The notes under the pieces were generated by a model. It did no database searches and was not told where the DNA came from. It saw nothing but the letters and a program-made list of their open reading frames with translations. Positions 1 to 10,821 of a stretch of DNA of 64,000 nucleotides are shown one piece after another; position 1 is the stretch's first letter; every line of letters begins with the position of its first letter. Position numbers and translations under genes: made by a program. The stretch covers positions 310,001 to 374,000 of the forward strand of contig JBBPSI010000003.1 in NCBI GenBank assembly GCA_038093515.1, written 5' to 3'. This DNA comes from Butyriboletus loyo. Taxonomy: Eukaryota > Basidiomycota > Agaricomycetes > Boletales > Boletaceae.

Positions 1-195
1 CGGTTGCAACCGACCGGAAAATGTCAATCTCACCGGCCAGCGCCGAGCTATGCATTCCTTGCGCTTCCAAAAACAAACGTATGCCATAAGATACAGGAGA
101 TATATACTGAAGAACAAGAACAACAATATTTTATGAGCCCACCCGACCTGGATGGACTACTTCGCTCGGGAACAATGTCATGATCAGTAAGTACA

Positions 196-727
196 TCAGT
201 AGAAAGCCCACTCTTCCGTGACGCAGTATTCATCGTGCGGGTTGCACGGGTAATCCTTGCGGTAGCCGGTCTTTGGGCGTCCATAGGCTGCAGCGTTCCG
301 TTCAGCAGAGGGCGCGTTATATGCAGCAGGTGCCCTTCGGCCGCCGGCGCCGACCACATTACTCTCCGCAGTCCCGCTGCTTGCGGAGAAAAGGTGGCGG
401 GGATGAGCCAAGTCAACATCGACACTAGACTGGTTGAATGCTCTCATCGCCAAAAGGAGCGCTATCGACCACCGCCTTCAGTCAGCCCATGATATAAAGA
501 AATTTGAAAACACGATATACCCAACCAGAATGCACCGAACGCCGCGATCAAGATAAGCTCTTCCTGATTCTGCGACAGCACTCGGCCTTCAGTTCGATTG
601 TGCTTTATCACCCTGCGTTTATCTGTCGAGCGCCCACTTCTATCGACATCCAGGTCAAGCACTTACAGAAAAATAAGAGCTCCAATTGCTAGAGCTGTCA
701 CTGATGTCTGCGTCAGGTGAATGACCT
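196..727 (-). CDS. MARVEL-like four-helix membrane protein (partial model)
   Basis: I could join exons 727-667, 612-521 and 461-196 in one frame with GT..AG introns of 54 and 59 nt. The product has two hydrophobic helices (one starts TALAIGALIFLLVIK, the next has LIAAFGAFWLALLLAM) followed by a polar tail rich in Ala, Pro and Tyr. This matches the second and third helices of small fungal MARVEL-like proteins and resembles the two genes upstream on the same strand. The first-helix exon, expected at about 730-1180, was not resolved. The tail either stops at 196 or splices into a further hydrophobic segment (contains YLLYLMAYVCFWKRK) near 40-100 and leaves the window. Function is unknown; such proteins sit in membranes, often the plasma membrane. 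Confidence 0.5.
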
Positions 728-1218
728 CTAAAACATGAAAGGTTCATTTCAGTGTTCCAGCAACTCGGAAAATAGACACTTGCGAATGGAGTGAGGCAAC
801 ATTTTCATGATGAAATGTCCCATCACCAACGCAAGTATTGCTGGTTATTGTGTCTGGTAAACTTGGCGTTTCTTCTGCATTGACGTCTCGACCAACATAC
901 CTTTGATGACATGTCTGAACGGATGATCGGTGAACAATGGCATATCGTTCGAGGTTGGAGTACACAAGGAAGCGGATAAGGGGTGGGTGGGAACTACACG
1001 AGAATTCCCGCTCTTTTTCTGACATCGGACACGAGGCGTGCAGATTTATTACAACATTTTTTGTACGTGCCAAAACGTAACTATTGTATACAGCCAAATC
1101 AAAAACCTCTTCCGTCGTTCATAATAACTGAGTCGTCAGCCCCACTGGGGAGCTCGGGTAAGTGTCGTGGCGATTTATCGTAAGCTGATGGTATACAGTG
1201 GGAATGCCCTCAGGCTGG

Positions 1219-2341
1219 TTATATAACCCCAGGAACTTGGGTGATCACAGGAAGTGCACCGTTAACACCTGGCTGGATTACGACCGAATGGCCGGGCGCC
1301 TGTTGCACATAGTTTCCACTTGCAGGGATGACATATCCCGGGGGGTATGGACCATAAGTGTAGCCAGGGCCACGATGATGTATTGCTTCGGTTGGGTAAG
1401 CTGGCCATTCACCAAACCAACCGAGCTGTGAAACATGTTCTCGCCAGGCATAAACGCTACAACACAAATATCAGCGACCATAAATTTGGCAACGAGATCA
1501 AGGTTAAGCACCGGCCATGAGCGACTGCGCGTGTCGTAAGGGTTACCACTATCAAGAAGAAAAATGCAACTGCGGTGAAGTACCAAATATGAGAGCATGC
1601 CTAAACCAACATCGAGATACGTACACATCACGAATATGGCCCACGAAAGTGCTTCTATCACTTTCATTTCATAACAGTAAGTTTCTGCAGACACTGAGTT
1701 TCCGTTGCGATCAGTTTCTGTGAACATGTGGGCAAATCAACTAGAAGCTCACTCGTTCCACTCTTCGTCTGTCGTGTCTGACCGGCTAGCGCATAGCATT
1801 GAACATAGCCGATGATATCCCTGTAATATGTTCTTCAACTGCCCGCCCGACCGCACAGTGATAGGCTTACGCAGACCAGGCACCCATAGCTATTTGAACC
1901 GAAGTCAACACCATGCAAGGTGCATGTAGCAGAAGAAAAGACACACCTAACCACAGGAACCCTAGAACGAAGTGAACGGTGACTTCGACGATGGGTTGCG
2001 CGAATTGTAACCTGCGGATGGCTCGAACAATGGAGATACGACGCCATGAATCAACTTACAGAAGAATGAATACGAAGATCGTCGTCGACGGTACGAGAAG
2101 CGAGAAGATGGTAAAGTCATCTGGGGGAATGGGTATCTTGGGAGAAATAAAGTTAAACGAGAGTGCACTCACGATTAATATTTGGCAAGAAAAGCTCCGC
2201 AAAGTTCACTGCCAAGCCGAGTACAGCTCCAGAGAGGCAGAACACAAACACTGGTCACTGGTGTAAATGCGATCGACTGCAAGACAAAGCACCACACGTA
2301 CGATAGCCTATCAACCTCAGATTGGCGAAAAGGATAGTCAT
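1219..2341 (-). CDS. MARVEL-like four-helix membrane protein, 218 aa
   Basis: Nine exons sum to exactly 219 codons: 2341-2302, 2250-2173, 2120-2060, 2011-1947, 1889-1871, 1820-1753, 1654-1625, 1569-1512 and 1456-1219. The product starts MTILFANLRLIGY and has four hydrophobic segments, for example YLFVFCLSGAVLGLAV and WAIFVMFAFFFLIVV. It ends in a Pro, Gly and Tyr-rich cytosolic tail (contains GYTYGPYPPGYVIPAS). The short N-terminus running straight into helix 1 and the WL.MGAWSAD segment after helix 3 are typical of fungal MARVEL-domain proteins. The fifth exon is only 19 nt. It is the middle of three tandem family members. The start is the only good ATG before helix 1. Substrate and partner are unknown; a membrane-organising role is inferred from the family only. 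Confidence 0.75.
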
Positions 2342-2733
2342 CCCGACGAAAGAAGGTCTCAAGTAAGGTGCTCGTCTAGTTGTCAGGTTGGAGTGTTATG
2401 GGAAACCGGTCAAGAGACCTGGGAATCGTTCGAACGTTTGACCTCACGGCATATTTGGACTCGAGTGGAACCACATTCGTTCCATCCCTAGATGCGGAGT
2501 TTGAACGGGACGTAAGCCCGGATAACTCGGCAGCCATGGTCGGAGTTTGAATCTGGGGAACTCAGCCTTCGATTTCTGCTACTCATATTACTCTAGATTA
2601 CATCTGGTTCAACGCGAACTACAGTACATACATAATTTCCCATCAAGTTACTACCCAAAGAGACCAGTGGGTCTAATGTGGTCTAGCGAAAATACCAGAA
2701 AGTTTTGGAGATGAAACGTCAGATTCATCTCCG

Positions 2734-3773
2734 TCACCGCCGGGGTGATGCATTTCTCTTGAAGTTGTCTACAGTATGTGCCCGAGAGGGAACCGTGTGT
2801 GACCAGTTGGGATAGCGTGAGTCGTTCCGGCGCGACCCGTCTCTCAAGAGCTCAGGTTCGGCTTTCTCATTGTCGTAGGGTCTGCCTCTCGAGCGAGTGC
2901 TGATGGGTGCTGGGAGCTTGGACATCCTCGATCTTGGACCGAACCAGGGATAGAGCGTAACCGGGATGAACCACACGTTGCGGTTCACTCGATAGTAGTG
3001 TCTCAAGACCATACCGAGGAGGAAAAGAAGGAATCCCCATACTACGACATGTTTAGAAACAGGTAGAAACCATAGGCAAGTCACTTGCCAAGGATGACGT
3101 TGAAGAGCGAGAATGCCTCAAGAACACGATACTGTGCTTGATAGGTTTCCGTAGAAACTGAAATACCTGGTTGGCAATTGCAGAGTATCAAGTAAATGCC
3201 ACAAACGTACATCCAGCTACATCGGTGACTTGTGAGCCATCCACGGACGAGAAACACTCGACGTCCGCATTCTCCGAGTCAGAGCTGGCCAGAAATGCAC
3301 CAAGGGCTACGTCTACTTGAGCAACAATATGTCAAGACGTCGTTGAGACGCACCAAGCCAGAAGGTTCCCAATAAACCTAGACATCCTAACTCTATTCTA
3401 GTGGAAATGGGGTTGCGGTCGCGAAGAGCGCTGCAGATAAGACTGAAGGGAGTCAGCATATGCACAAACTTGACCTGCAGGATTACTCACAGCACGAGGA
3501 GGATCAACAAACTTGCGCTGCACACGAATATTGCGAATGGGACGAATCGAGCTGATTGGCCGATGAGGGACGGCATATCATTAGACGAGACAAACGCACA
3601 TACTTAGATCTGTGATGACAAGTAGACTCTGAAAATGAGCTGCGATGGCCAGGCATATTATGGTCCAAGCCAGAATGACGGCTGGGGTGAACTTGATCAC
3701 GATGGCAAGCTCGCGAGCACTGTGCACACTTACCATAGAGACTTGCTCTCACGATATTAAACTTGGAGGGCAT
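2734..3773 (-). CDS. MARVEL-like four-helix membrane protein, about 249 aa
   Basis: Starts MPSKFNIVRASLY at 3773 and splices through about seven introns. Helix 1 is VILAWTIICLAIAAHF, helix 2 contains FAIFVCSASLLILLVLLI, helix 3 CLGLLGTFWLALGAFL and helix 4 WGFLLFLLGMVLRHYY. An extracytosolic loop with two Cys lies before helix 4, and a basic polar tail of about 80 residues ends the protein. The layout matches the downstream neighbours and the fungal MARVEL-like family. The last intron (3088-3042) begins GCAAGT instead of GT; only this choice keeps helix 4 in frame. Function is not known. The three copies probably arose by tandem duplication, but the proteins are diverged. Confidence 0.75.
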
Positions 3774-4029
3774 TGCTGACCTTGTAAAGACGGACGAAAT
3801 GGAGAGAGTGGAGAGTCGTTTGCGGGGAGACGGCTGGCGTGCCCGCAAAGCTTGTTGCGAAGAGGATGGGATGGGACGAGATTGTTGATATTGGCAGTTC
3901 AGGGGAATAGGGCGTGACGGCCGCATCTTAAGCAAAATCTATTTGTAGCGAGCACGCGGTATGGGGGTGTTGCAAGATCTTGAAAAGGCGTGGCGAGCAG
4001 CGTGTATGAGTCTTGAACGGACCCGTGGG

Positions 4030-4731
4030 TTACGAATCAGCGGGAACACGAGTTTCTGGTCGTGGCCTGCTCAAATAGAGCGCGCGGAGTTGTGCCTTCC
4101 ATTCCGGAAAAAAAAAAAGCGAGTGTTTCATCGTCGCGTACGGATGACCGTGAACGTTGAAAATTTGAAGCCACGAGGCAAACCGGCAGTGCATGTGTGT
4201 GATGGAACGTCCGAACAGGGCAACTGCGACCCGTTGGCAGCAAAAATAATTATCAGTCGGCGAAATTTCTTGATACTCCTTCTGATCTGATTGGAGTCCC
4301 TCTTCACAAATAGAGCACCTGAACATCCCTTGCAAGAGGATGGTGGAGTGAAGCACAATGACAAGCACGGCATCGCGGGCAGGATCTCGTGAATACCTCG
4401 TGTTCTCTGCAATCCTTTCAAGATCCGGATGTGTGTCTACTTTTCTGCATGGCGTCTCTGTGTCCATCGGCACAGGCGTGGTAGCACGAGGGCAATACGA
4501 CATGCCGCCAGACCCGAGGTCGTCTTTGTTGCGCATCATCGGCCAGAGTGGATTGCATGGCACTTCCTGGAGTAATGAAGAGTTGATAGAAGGTGTGGGT
4601 CTCGAGACACAACAACGAGAAAGGGAAACAATACGTTTGAAACAATTCTCCTCGTGGTCATGAAAATAGCCAACAAAGGCGAACAAAGTCCGGCAAGCTA
4701 ACATACTTACACTGGAAATTTCTTTCATCAT
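4030..4731 (-). CDS. Doubtful open frame, 233 codons
   Basis: An uninterrupted frame of 702 nt, longer than expected by chance in this composition, begins with two Met codons at 4731. I do not recognise the product. It has several Cys residues and one short hydrophobic stretch (AVLVIVLHSTILL). Possible splice sites sit inside it, so if it is a gene the real product may be shorter. The stretch also contains the promoter side of the neighbouring MARVEL gene. Treat as unproven. Confidence 0.2.
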   Translation of the reverse strand: MMKEISSVSMLACRTLFAFVGYFHDHEENCFKRIVSLSRCCVSRPTPSINSSLLQEVPCNPLWPMMRNKDDLGSGGMSYCPRATTPVPMDTETPCRKVDTHPDLERIAENTRYSRDPARDAVLVIVLHSTILLQGMFRCSICEEGLQSDQKEYQEISPTDNYFCCQRVAVALFGRSITHMHCRFASWLQIFNVHGHPYATMKHSLFFFPEWKAQLRALYLSRPRPETRVPADS

Positions 4732-4857
4732 ATGCCTCCTGTAGTGTCCGTGATGAAAGGATCGTTATTTCCCGTTCTCCAACAGTCCGACTGATTTAAT
4801 GTAAACTGCAGCCTGCTCCTGGACGTACTCTGGTGGCTTGCGATAGTACTGGTACAC

Positions 4858-5874
4858 CTAGCGCAGGGGTGGGTTGGCGATTGCCACCTGTTCCCTAGAC
4901 AGGGGGGTGCTCTTGGACGCGGTGGCAACGAAACGGATTGCTTTGAGGGGGAAGAAAGTGTTCCTGCACCCTGTATCAATCAACGCGACTTGAACTGTAC
5001 GAGGCCGGCCGACACACGCTGATCGTGAATCTAGGGAGCAAGGTGCTCGGTTTGGGATTCCTCTTGACGACTTCGTCCTGCAAGACCCGTCGTCCATGAC
5101 CCCTGTGTTTTTCGGGGCCCCAAAATAAACCGTTGTTCGTCTGGTGCTCGGCGTCGTTGGTAGTATTGGAACATGTGGTCAAGGAACGAAAGAGAGGTTT
5201 GATTGCTTTAGGAGCTGACAGCAGGTCGGGGGCTTGTTCGTTGCTCCCTATGAGGGTCAGCCAGAGTGGCATGGCTGTTCCTCGACCGCAGGTCAGCTTG
5301 CGAAACAGTCGGCTCAAACCGTTTATGATGCATTTGGGAGATGATAACGTTTTTGCAGGTCTGGCAAGGACGATCCTTGAAAGCTTTTGAAAGCGATATC
5401 GACATTGTTTTCTAATCAAAGGAGGTGTCACTGTGCTGAGCATCACTTCAGCAATAGGTGGGTCAAGTCCCCTTATATAGTCAAGGTAGGGAGGAGTATG
5501 CCAACCATCAGATCGAGGTAGGTAAAACGGGGCATTCCGATCACGTAGCATCGGGACCAACGAGAGGAACTCGATTTTCCCTGTACACTTTCTGAAGCAT
5601 GCGAGCCATCGAACTGTATGTACATGTATGTTGCTCAGGAGATGAAAAAAAGAGGAAATAAATATCACTCATACATCTGATTGATGTGACCATCATGGTA
5701 AACCCATAATTGAGATGAACCTTTCTTTATCTTCCAGCTTTGCAGTCTGACCTCTGCAGGAAGTGGACAAGAGAAAAGCCAATAATATTTTCCCTTCACA
5801 CACTTAGCTACTTTTGAATCCTCAGGCAAGGTCATGGAGGGCATCCATAGATTGGTCTTTCTCGTGAGGAACAC
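4858..5874 (-). pseudogene. Arrestin-like protein, N-terminally truncated remnant
   Basis: Read on the minus strand, segments in order resemble basidiomycete arrestin-fold proteins: TRKTNLWMPSM then KGKYYWLFSCPLPAEV (5874-5720), RNAPFYLPRSDGWHTPP (about 5520), RGTAMPLWLTL, DLLSAPKAI, GRRVLQDEV and finally FFPLKAIRFVATASKS before a stop at 4858. At least three introns must be removed; one (donor after FTISV, near 5015) joins the last blocks in frame. The usual first 80-100 residues are missing, because the transporter stop codon lies only 67 bp upstream of the first Met. Arrestin-like proteins normally adapt membrane transporters for ubiquitination and uptake. I infer a decayed or fused gene; a short functional product cannot be excluded. 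Confidence 0.5.
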
Positions 5875-7062
5875 ATGTTCCCCCTGACTGATGAGGTTGG
5901 ATTCTCCAATTTTTCAATGTTAGCAATACAGTAAATGATGTCAGCTGCAATTTGCCACTAATTCCTCTATCAGATCATGTACTCCAAGCTCACATTCAAG
6001 CTAACATCAATAGTCAGTACATCATAGTAGGTGACATATATGTAGTATAACATACCTCAAATTTTCTCTGTAGATCTTCCTTGGCAGCTGAGGAGTTGAA
6101 TATATTGTCAATCTCCTCTAATGAGACATTTGCTGTCTCAGGCACAATGTGTATTGACCAAAGGAAGGCCATAAAGCAGGCACAAGCAAAGACCATGAAT
6201 GTGGCACTAAACAGGGGTTAAAACAAGAGTTATAAAACTCATTCCAGAAAAAGAGACATACACTGAGGAGAACTCCATCATTGAAGGAGTAACAAGACCA
6301 ATGAAGACTTTTGACAGCTTATCAGTATCATGACTAGACAAACCCTTCAACATGGGAAAGAGTTGGGACACACAATTATTGATCCAGTTTGAAGCTGTTG
6401 ACAGAGAGACACCTTTACTTCGCATTGACAATGAAAAGACCTCATTTGGAAGGACCCATCCAATTGGGCCAAAGCTCATTCCATATGCTGCAGTGAAAGT
6501 ATAGACACATCTATTCATTAACCAAAATCCATCAGTGAGTTACAATATCATGCATGGTGAATGCAATTGGATATACATTACTGCTAGCCATGCAGCACTG
6601 GGATGTGAAGCCCAATCATCTTGGTATTGAAGGATCTTGGGATCTTTGTTCAGTAGTGGTCCAAAGAGAAAATGGCATATCATGGTACCAATATGGCAAT
6701 CAAACAATGTGAGATAGTCATGACAGCACTACCCCCTGCAGAGTAACTCATAAGACAGTCAAAGCTGAAGGACAGTGTATTTGCTACCTTTCAAAAGGGG
6801 CTTGCGTCCTGCAAATGATAAATCAAGAATCAACAGGACAGCAGTGATAGCCACCTACCCCACTTATCCAGGTATAATATCACAGGTATAACAGAAATAG
6901 CCTGGATAATCCCAATGCCACCAGCAACAAGGAGAGTGACATTCTCTCCTGTCAGTCCAATATTTCCTACTAGGGTAGGACCATAGTAAAGTAAAGCATT
7001 GATCCCACTCCATTCTGACCTTGTGTGAATATTTTGTCAAGGAAATAAATGATGGCCACATA
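5612..7062. other. CpG-depleted block
   Basis: Only three CG dinucleotides were counted (near 5863, 6421 and 6805) in about 1,450 bp, while the flanks have several per 60 bp. TG and CA are abundant. The block covers the 3' half of the sugar transporter and the first part of the arrestin-like remnant, with sharp edges on both sides. The likely cause is long-term cytosine methylation and deamination; this is inference. Confidence 0.85.
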
Positions 7063-8348
7063 CGTTGGAAGAACATCATCATCACACCGATAAGGGTCCG
7101 AGCAAGATAGTTTGAGTGGAACAGCTCACTCCAGCCATTCATTATTCCACCATCGTCCTTGGCACCAGTCCCACGTTGGACAAGAGCGACGTTTACTTGC
7201 ATTTCCAGCAATTCGAGCTAAACACTACCTGTCAATTTAGCTCATTTAGGAAGAATCCGAGATACCTGGAAGAGAGGGTCATGAATGGCTTCTTCAGGTG
7301 TCCGAAGGCGAAGCTTCGCAAGAGAACGTGTTGCATCGTTTAACCGTCCGCGCAAAATGAGGAAACGCGGAGATGGTGGGAGAAAGAAGCATCCGAGGCA
7401 GAGTAATACGCCAGGGAGAAACTGAAGTGCGAGAGGAATCCTCCAAGATGCTGAGCCAGAAACTGTCCCCCAGACGAATTAGATCAGACTAAGCAAAATA
7501 TTATGTATTGTACTCACTATTGCGGGTAAGGAATCCAATCCAGAATCCGAAAACGACTCCAAGAACAATAGCGAGTTGTTCAATAGCTAAAAGTGATCCT
7601 CGGAGCTCGGGAGGGCTAATCTCAGCCATGTAAAGAGGGGATAACATACTTCTCCAAGTGAACATTTGGAATGTTGAATAAGCATGGGGAGTTACCTCAG
7701 TGCTCCAACGCCAAATCCACCAATGGCTCTTCCGATAATTAAATCATTGAGATTACGGGCACCGGATTGCAATCCAGAACCAAAGCAAAATATAACTTAC
7801 GGGCTTGTTTAGTAAGGAGAAACCTAGAGTTGAAACCGGGCTCACCTGAAGCTAAGAATATAGAATATCGCCTAGAATACTTGTCTGCAAAAATACCAGA
7901 CGATAGAGCACCGAACAGAGCACCGAGCTCTAGAGCCGCAGCTGTGACGAACACAGGTTCATGGGTGGATGCGTTCTAGAGCAGGCAGTAACTTACTCAT
8001 CATTCCCTTTTCCCAAGGACCTACTGGCCACCGAGCTAGGAAGTCTCTCATCACAAGGACATTAGCAATGACACCCTGGTCATATCCGAAAGACAGGCCG
8101 CCTATGGATGCAAAGATTGCACAACCAGCGACAAAACGGTTGCGTAGGAGACCAGTGACTCCACGTGGACCGTAAGAGTACGAATATGAGTTACTATCAG
8201 CATGAATGGACAGTGAACCGCCGTGTGGGGTTCTAATCACGACCCCGCGTCGCTGTTCCAGTAAGGATTCGAATGCCGAGCATTCCCCCGTGTCGACACG
8301 TTCCTCCCCAGCGCTTGATGCGAGGGGCTCGTAGCTCTCAGCTGGCAT
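5941..8348 (-). CDS. MFS sugar transporter
   Basis: A hexose/quinate-type major facilitator with a 60-residue polar N-terminus before helix 1. Family motifs occur in order: SIGGLSFGYDQG (helix 1), ADKYSRRYS (loop 2-3), GRAIGGFGVGALSMLSPLY and PPELRGS (helix 4 to loop 4-5), PPSPRFL before the central loop, FFQQWSGINALLYYGP (helix 7), GPIGWVLPNEVF and RSKGV (helix 10 region), and VPETANVSLEEID after helix 12. About a dozen introns are needed; every exon in the second half could be joined in frame, ending at a TGA at 5943-5941. The gene therefore looks intact, although its 3' half lies in a CpG-free block. It imports a sugar or polyol across the plasma membrane; the substrate cannot be told from sequence. 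Confidence 0.9.
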
Positions 8349-9208
8349 CTATTGTAGATCACGGTAATTGATGGCTTGAACGGAATATAAAGTGATTCAT
8401 ACCATGGTCAATTATCGTGTCGATGCCAACGGATTCGATACCTGGCCCTCGGGAGTTCCGACAGCCCGTTTTAGAATGCTGTATCGCTCAAAGAGACAGT
8501 CGGAGGTTGAATCTGGAAACCCTCGGGACGGGCTCATTTCAAGTGGCGCCGTCTGCTCAAGCCTCCATGGATCCTACCATCTAACCTCCTCATTGAACAC
8601 CATCTGTCCGCTAATACTTTTTTTTTTTCGACGGAGCCGATGAGTAGTTGCAATGAATCACAGCACCTACCAAATTGGGCAGTTTCAGTCGGAGATCTAT
8701 ATTCAAAGTCTACCTGTATGCCGAAAAACTCCATGCACGGCGCAGGTACAAATATAAGTCAATACCCCGGAGGCTCCTGAAATGGGCTGTATGTATATAT
8801 CGCACGACAGTGACAACTCGGGACCGTTTGGCAGGTGCTTACGCTGCTACTAGTCAGGCTTCAGCTTTCATTAGACATTTTGGTGTCGAAATCTTGGCGA
8901 AAATGGCTGGAGCGAACTACATGGGCGGGAAAAGGTGTAGTTCTACTGCTAGACACTACCGCCGTCTCACATATAAAACGCATTTGCCAGAAACACTGCA
9001 CGAACGAAGTCAAAGGACGTCGTCGGACGTGCACAAAGACGTCACTTCGGAAAACAGCGTCTTGCATCTGCCTTGTGTGTAACGCAAGAAAACCGCGTTC
9101 ATCCAAGCGCGCCGACGCTTTCATCCGTTCTGCCAGAGATCACGCTCGCGCATGCGCGTTGTGGCGCTAGTACGGACTCGGGTACTACTTCTTCAATAAG
9201 AGTCTTCA
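8349..9208. other. Spacer between divergent genes
   Basis: Holds the upstream region of the sugar transporter and, near its right end, that of the plus-strand gene at 9.2-10.8 kb. Open frames of up to 135 codons exist, but none shows a recognisable domain or convincing splice pattern. A run of ten T lies near 8,619. A first exon of the right-hand gene may be hidden here. Confidence 0.5.
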
Positions 9209-10821
9209 GCAGAGACCGATTTTATTCGACAACATTGCCGAACAACACGACGCAGCGCAATAAACCGTCCAAAGTTCTCGGTGCACTTGATATTGCGGAT
9301 CGTGTGTATGTTTTCTCCCTCGTCTTCCGTCTGTTGATATGTTCGCGGAGAAGACACATCTATACGAGCTGCCATTGACCGCATCCTTCAGCAACCGAAT
9401 CTTATCGGAATCAATATTCCGAAGCTGAAACAAACCGCATATATCGAGCGCATGCAAACTCCTGTGGCAGTCAGGCGACCAACAGAAGCTAATCTTGACC
9501 CTAAAGTACAATGGTCCAAGGTCATCGTTGGCGGTAGCACTCATGCTCTGATTTTCAGGACTCAGACACCCAGCATTCAGAGATAGTATTGAAGTACGTC
9601 TTTAACCCCTCCGTGCCAAACCCTCAGATCCCAAAACACGAACACATAAGTCTTGCTGAAACTGACCCAAATCCGAGATATGCGCCCACAGAACGCAGTG
9701 TTCTTTCACCGCCCGATTCTCCCTATGAGATATATGATGTGAAATCCAGGGATACTTTTGACGATTCAGTATATGCGGAAGCTCAATTGTTGACAGTAGC
9801 CAATCCGTTATTTTGTACCGAAGGAGACGGACCCACAAAACCCAATATATTTCCAGACGCCATCGAACCACTCCCTCGGTCATCTCCCTCCCCTTCCAGT
9901 TCGCAGACTTCAGACAACTCAATTTCCGGTCTCGATACCTCACCTCCGGCCGCCATTCGGTTCGGACAATCGGGCCACCTTTCCGAAGAAGATGTCGATT
10001 ATTCTTTCCGTCAGCCATCGTGGAGGTTTTCTGTCCTCGAAGGCTCTGCTCGCGTGGATGAATCATTCACTAGCCCAGATGAAGAGGAGCTCGAACTCGA
10101 ACGATCCCGTACGAAATGCTACGATGATAACCGTGCTTTCCCGTCCACTGGAAACAATGACTCCAGATACTCATTGCTGTCTGAGTATGGATGTGATTCC
10201 ATTCGGGTCTTGACGAGCCATGAATCTACTGAAGACAACGTACCAAGCGACATCTCGATCGATTTCTTGTCCGATCCTCATCCTTGGGAAACGATCGGCA
10301 AAATCTTGAAGCTCGAGCCTCCCGAACCATCCGCGGCGCAGTCAGTCGAAATCAGCTTCACAAAGGGCAAGGAAGGTGTCGGCTATGTTTCGCCCGAGAG
10401 ATCAGGCAGCTGTAAATCACATTCTTCTGATGCTGCCTTTGAAACGAGGATTGATGACAGACCTCTAGACGATATTCAAGTCGCATCCAGTGCAGATATA
10501 CTCGAGATCGCAAGGCCAGAAGTACTGGACTCAGATGGCCGTATGGCAGTCGACACTCCTGATCCACCATGTGCCAACAACTCCGGGCGGCTGCTAATCG
10601 ATGCGGAGATTCGTGGCGAGGTCGGCCCTTATAGCCACGTGTGTACGCTGCAAGAGGTTCCTCCGATTCCGGTGATCCGCTGCACTCAGAATGGACATAC
10701 CCGATCTCCGTCCCCCCTCGCCATTGTGGTTGGAACAACCGTAGTTGATGAGTCAGATGTTGACATGATGTTCGACGGACCTTGTCTATTTGGTGATTCC
10801 GACTTGGAGGAAGACGAGTAA
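9209..10821 (+). CDS. Disordered protein of unknown function
   Basis: Three exons join in one frame: up to 9301, 9351-9520 and 9559-10821, with introns of 49 and 38 nt; the second is unusually short and less certain. The joined N-terminal part reads ..KVLGALDIADQDTSIRAA.. and ..PNLIGINIPKLKQ... The last exon encodes about 420 residues rich in Ser, Pro, Asp and Glu with no visible fold, ending in an acidic SDLEEDE. No ATG lies in frame in the first exon, so a further upstream exon is probable. I recognise no family. Its stop codon sits at the left edge of a CpG-free block. Confidence 0.55.

Noticed and set aside
4976..5668. 230-codon minus-strand frame as a separate gene
   Set aside because: Its recognisable parts are pieces of the arrestin-like remnant; the frame simply reads through introns of that sequence.
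8675..9082. 135-codon plus-strand frame upstream of the disordered-protein gene
   Set aside because: No domain was seen and no splice joins it in frame to the downstream exons; likely chance.
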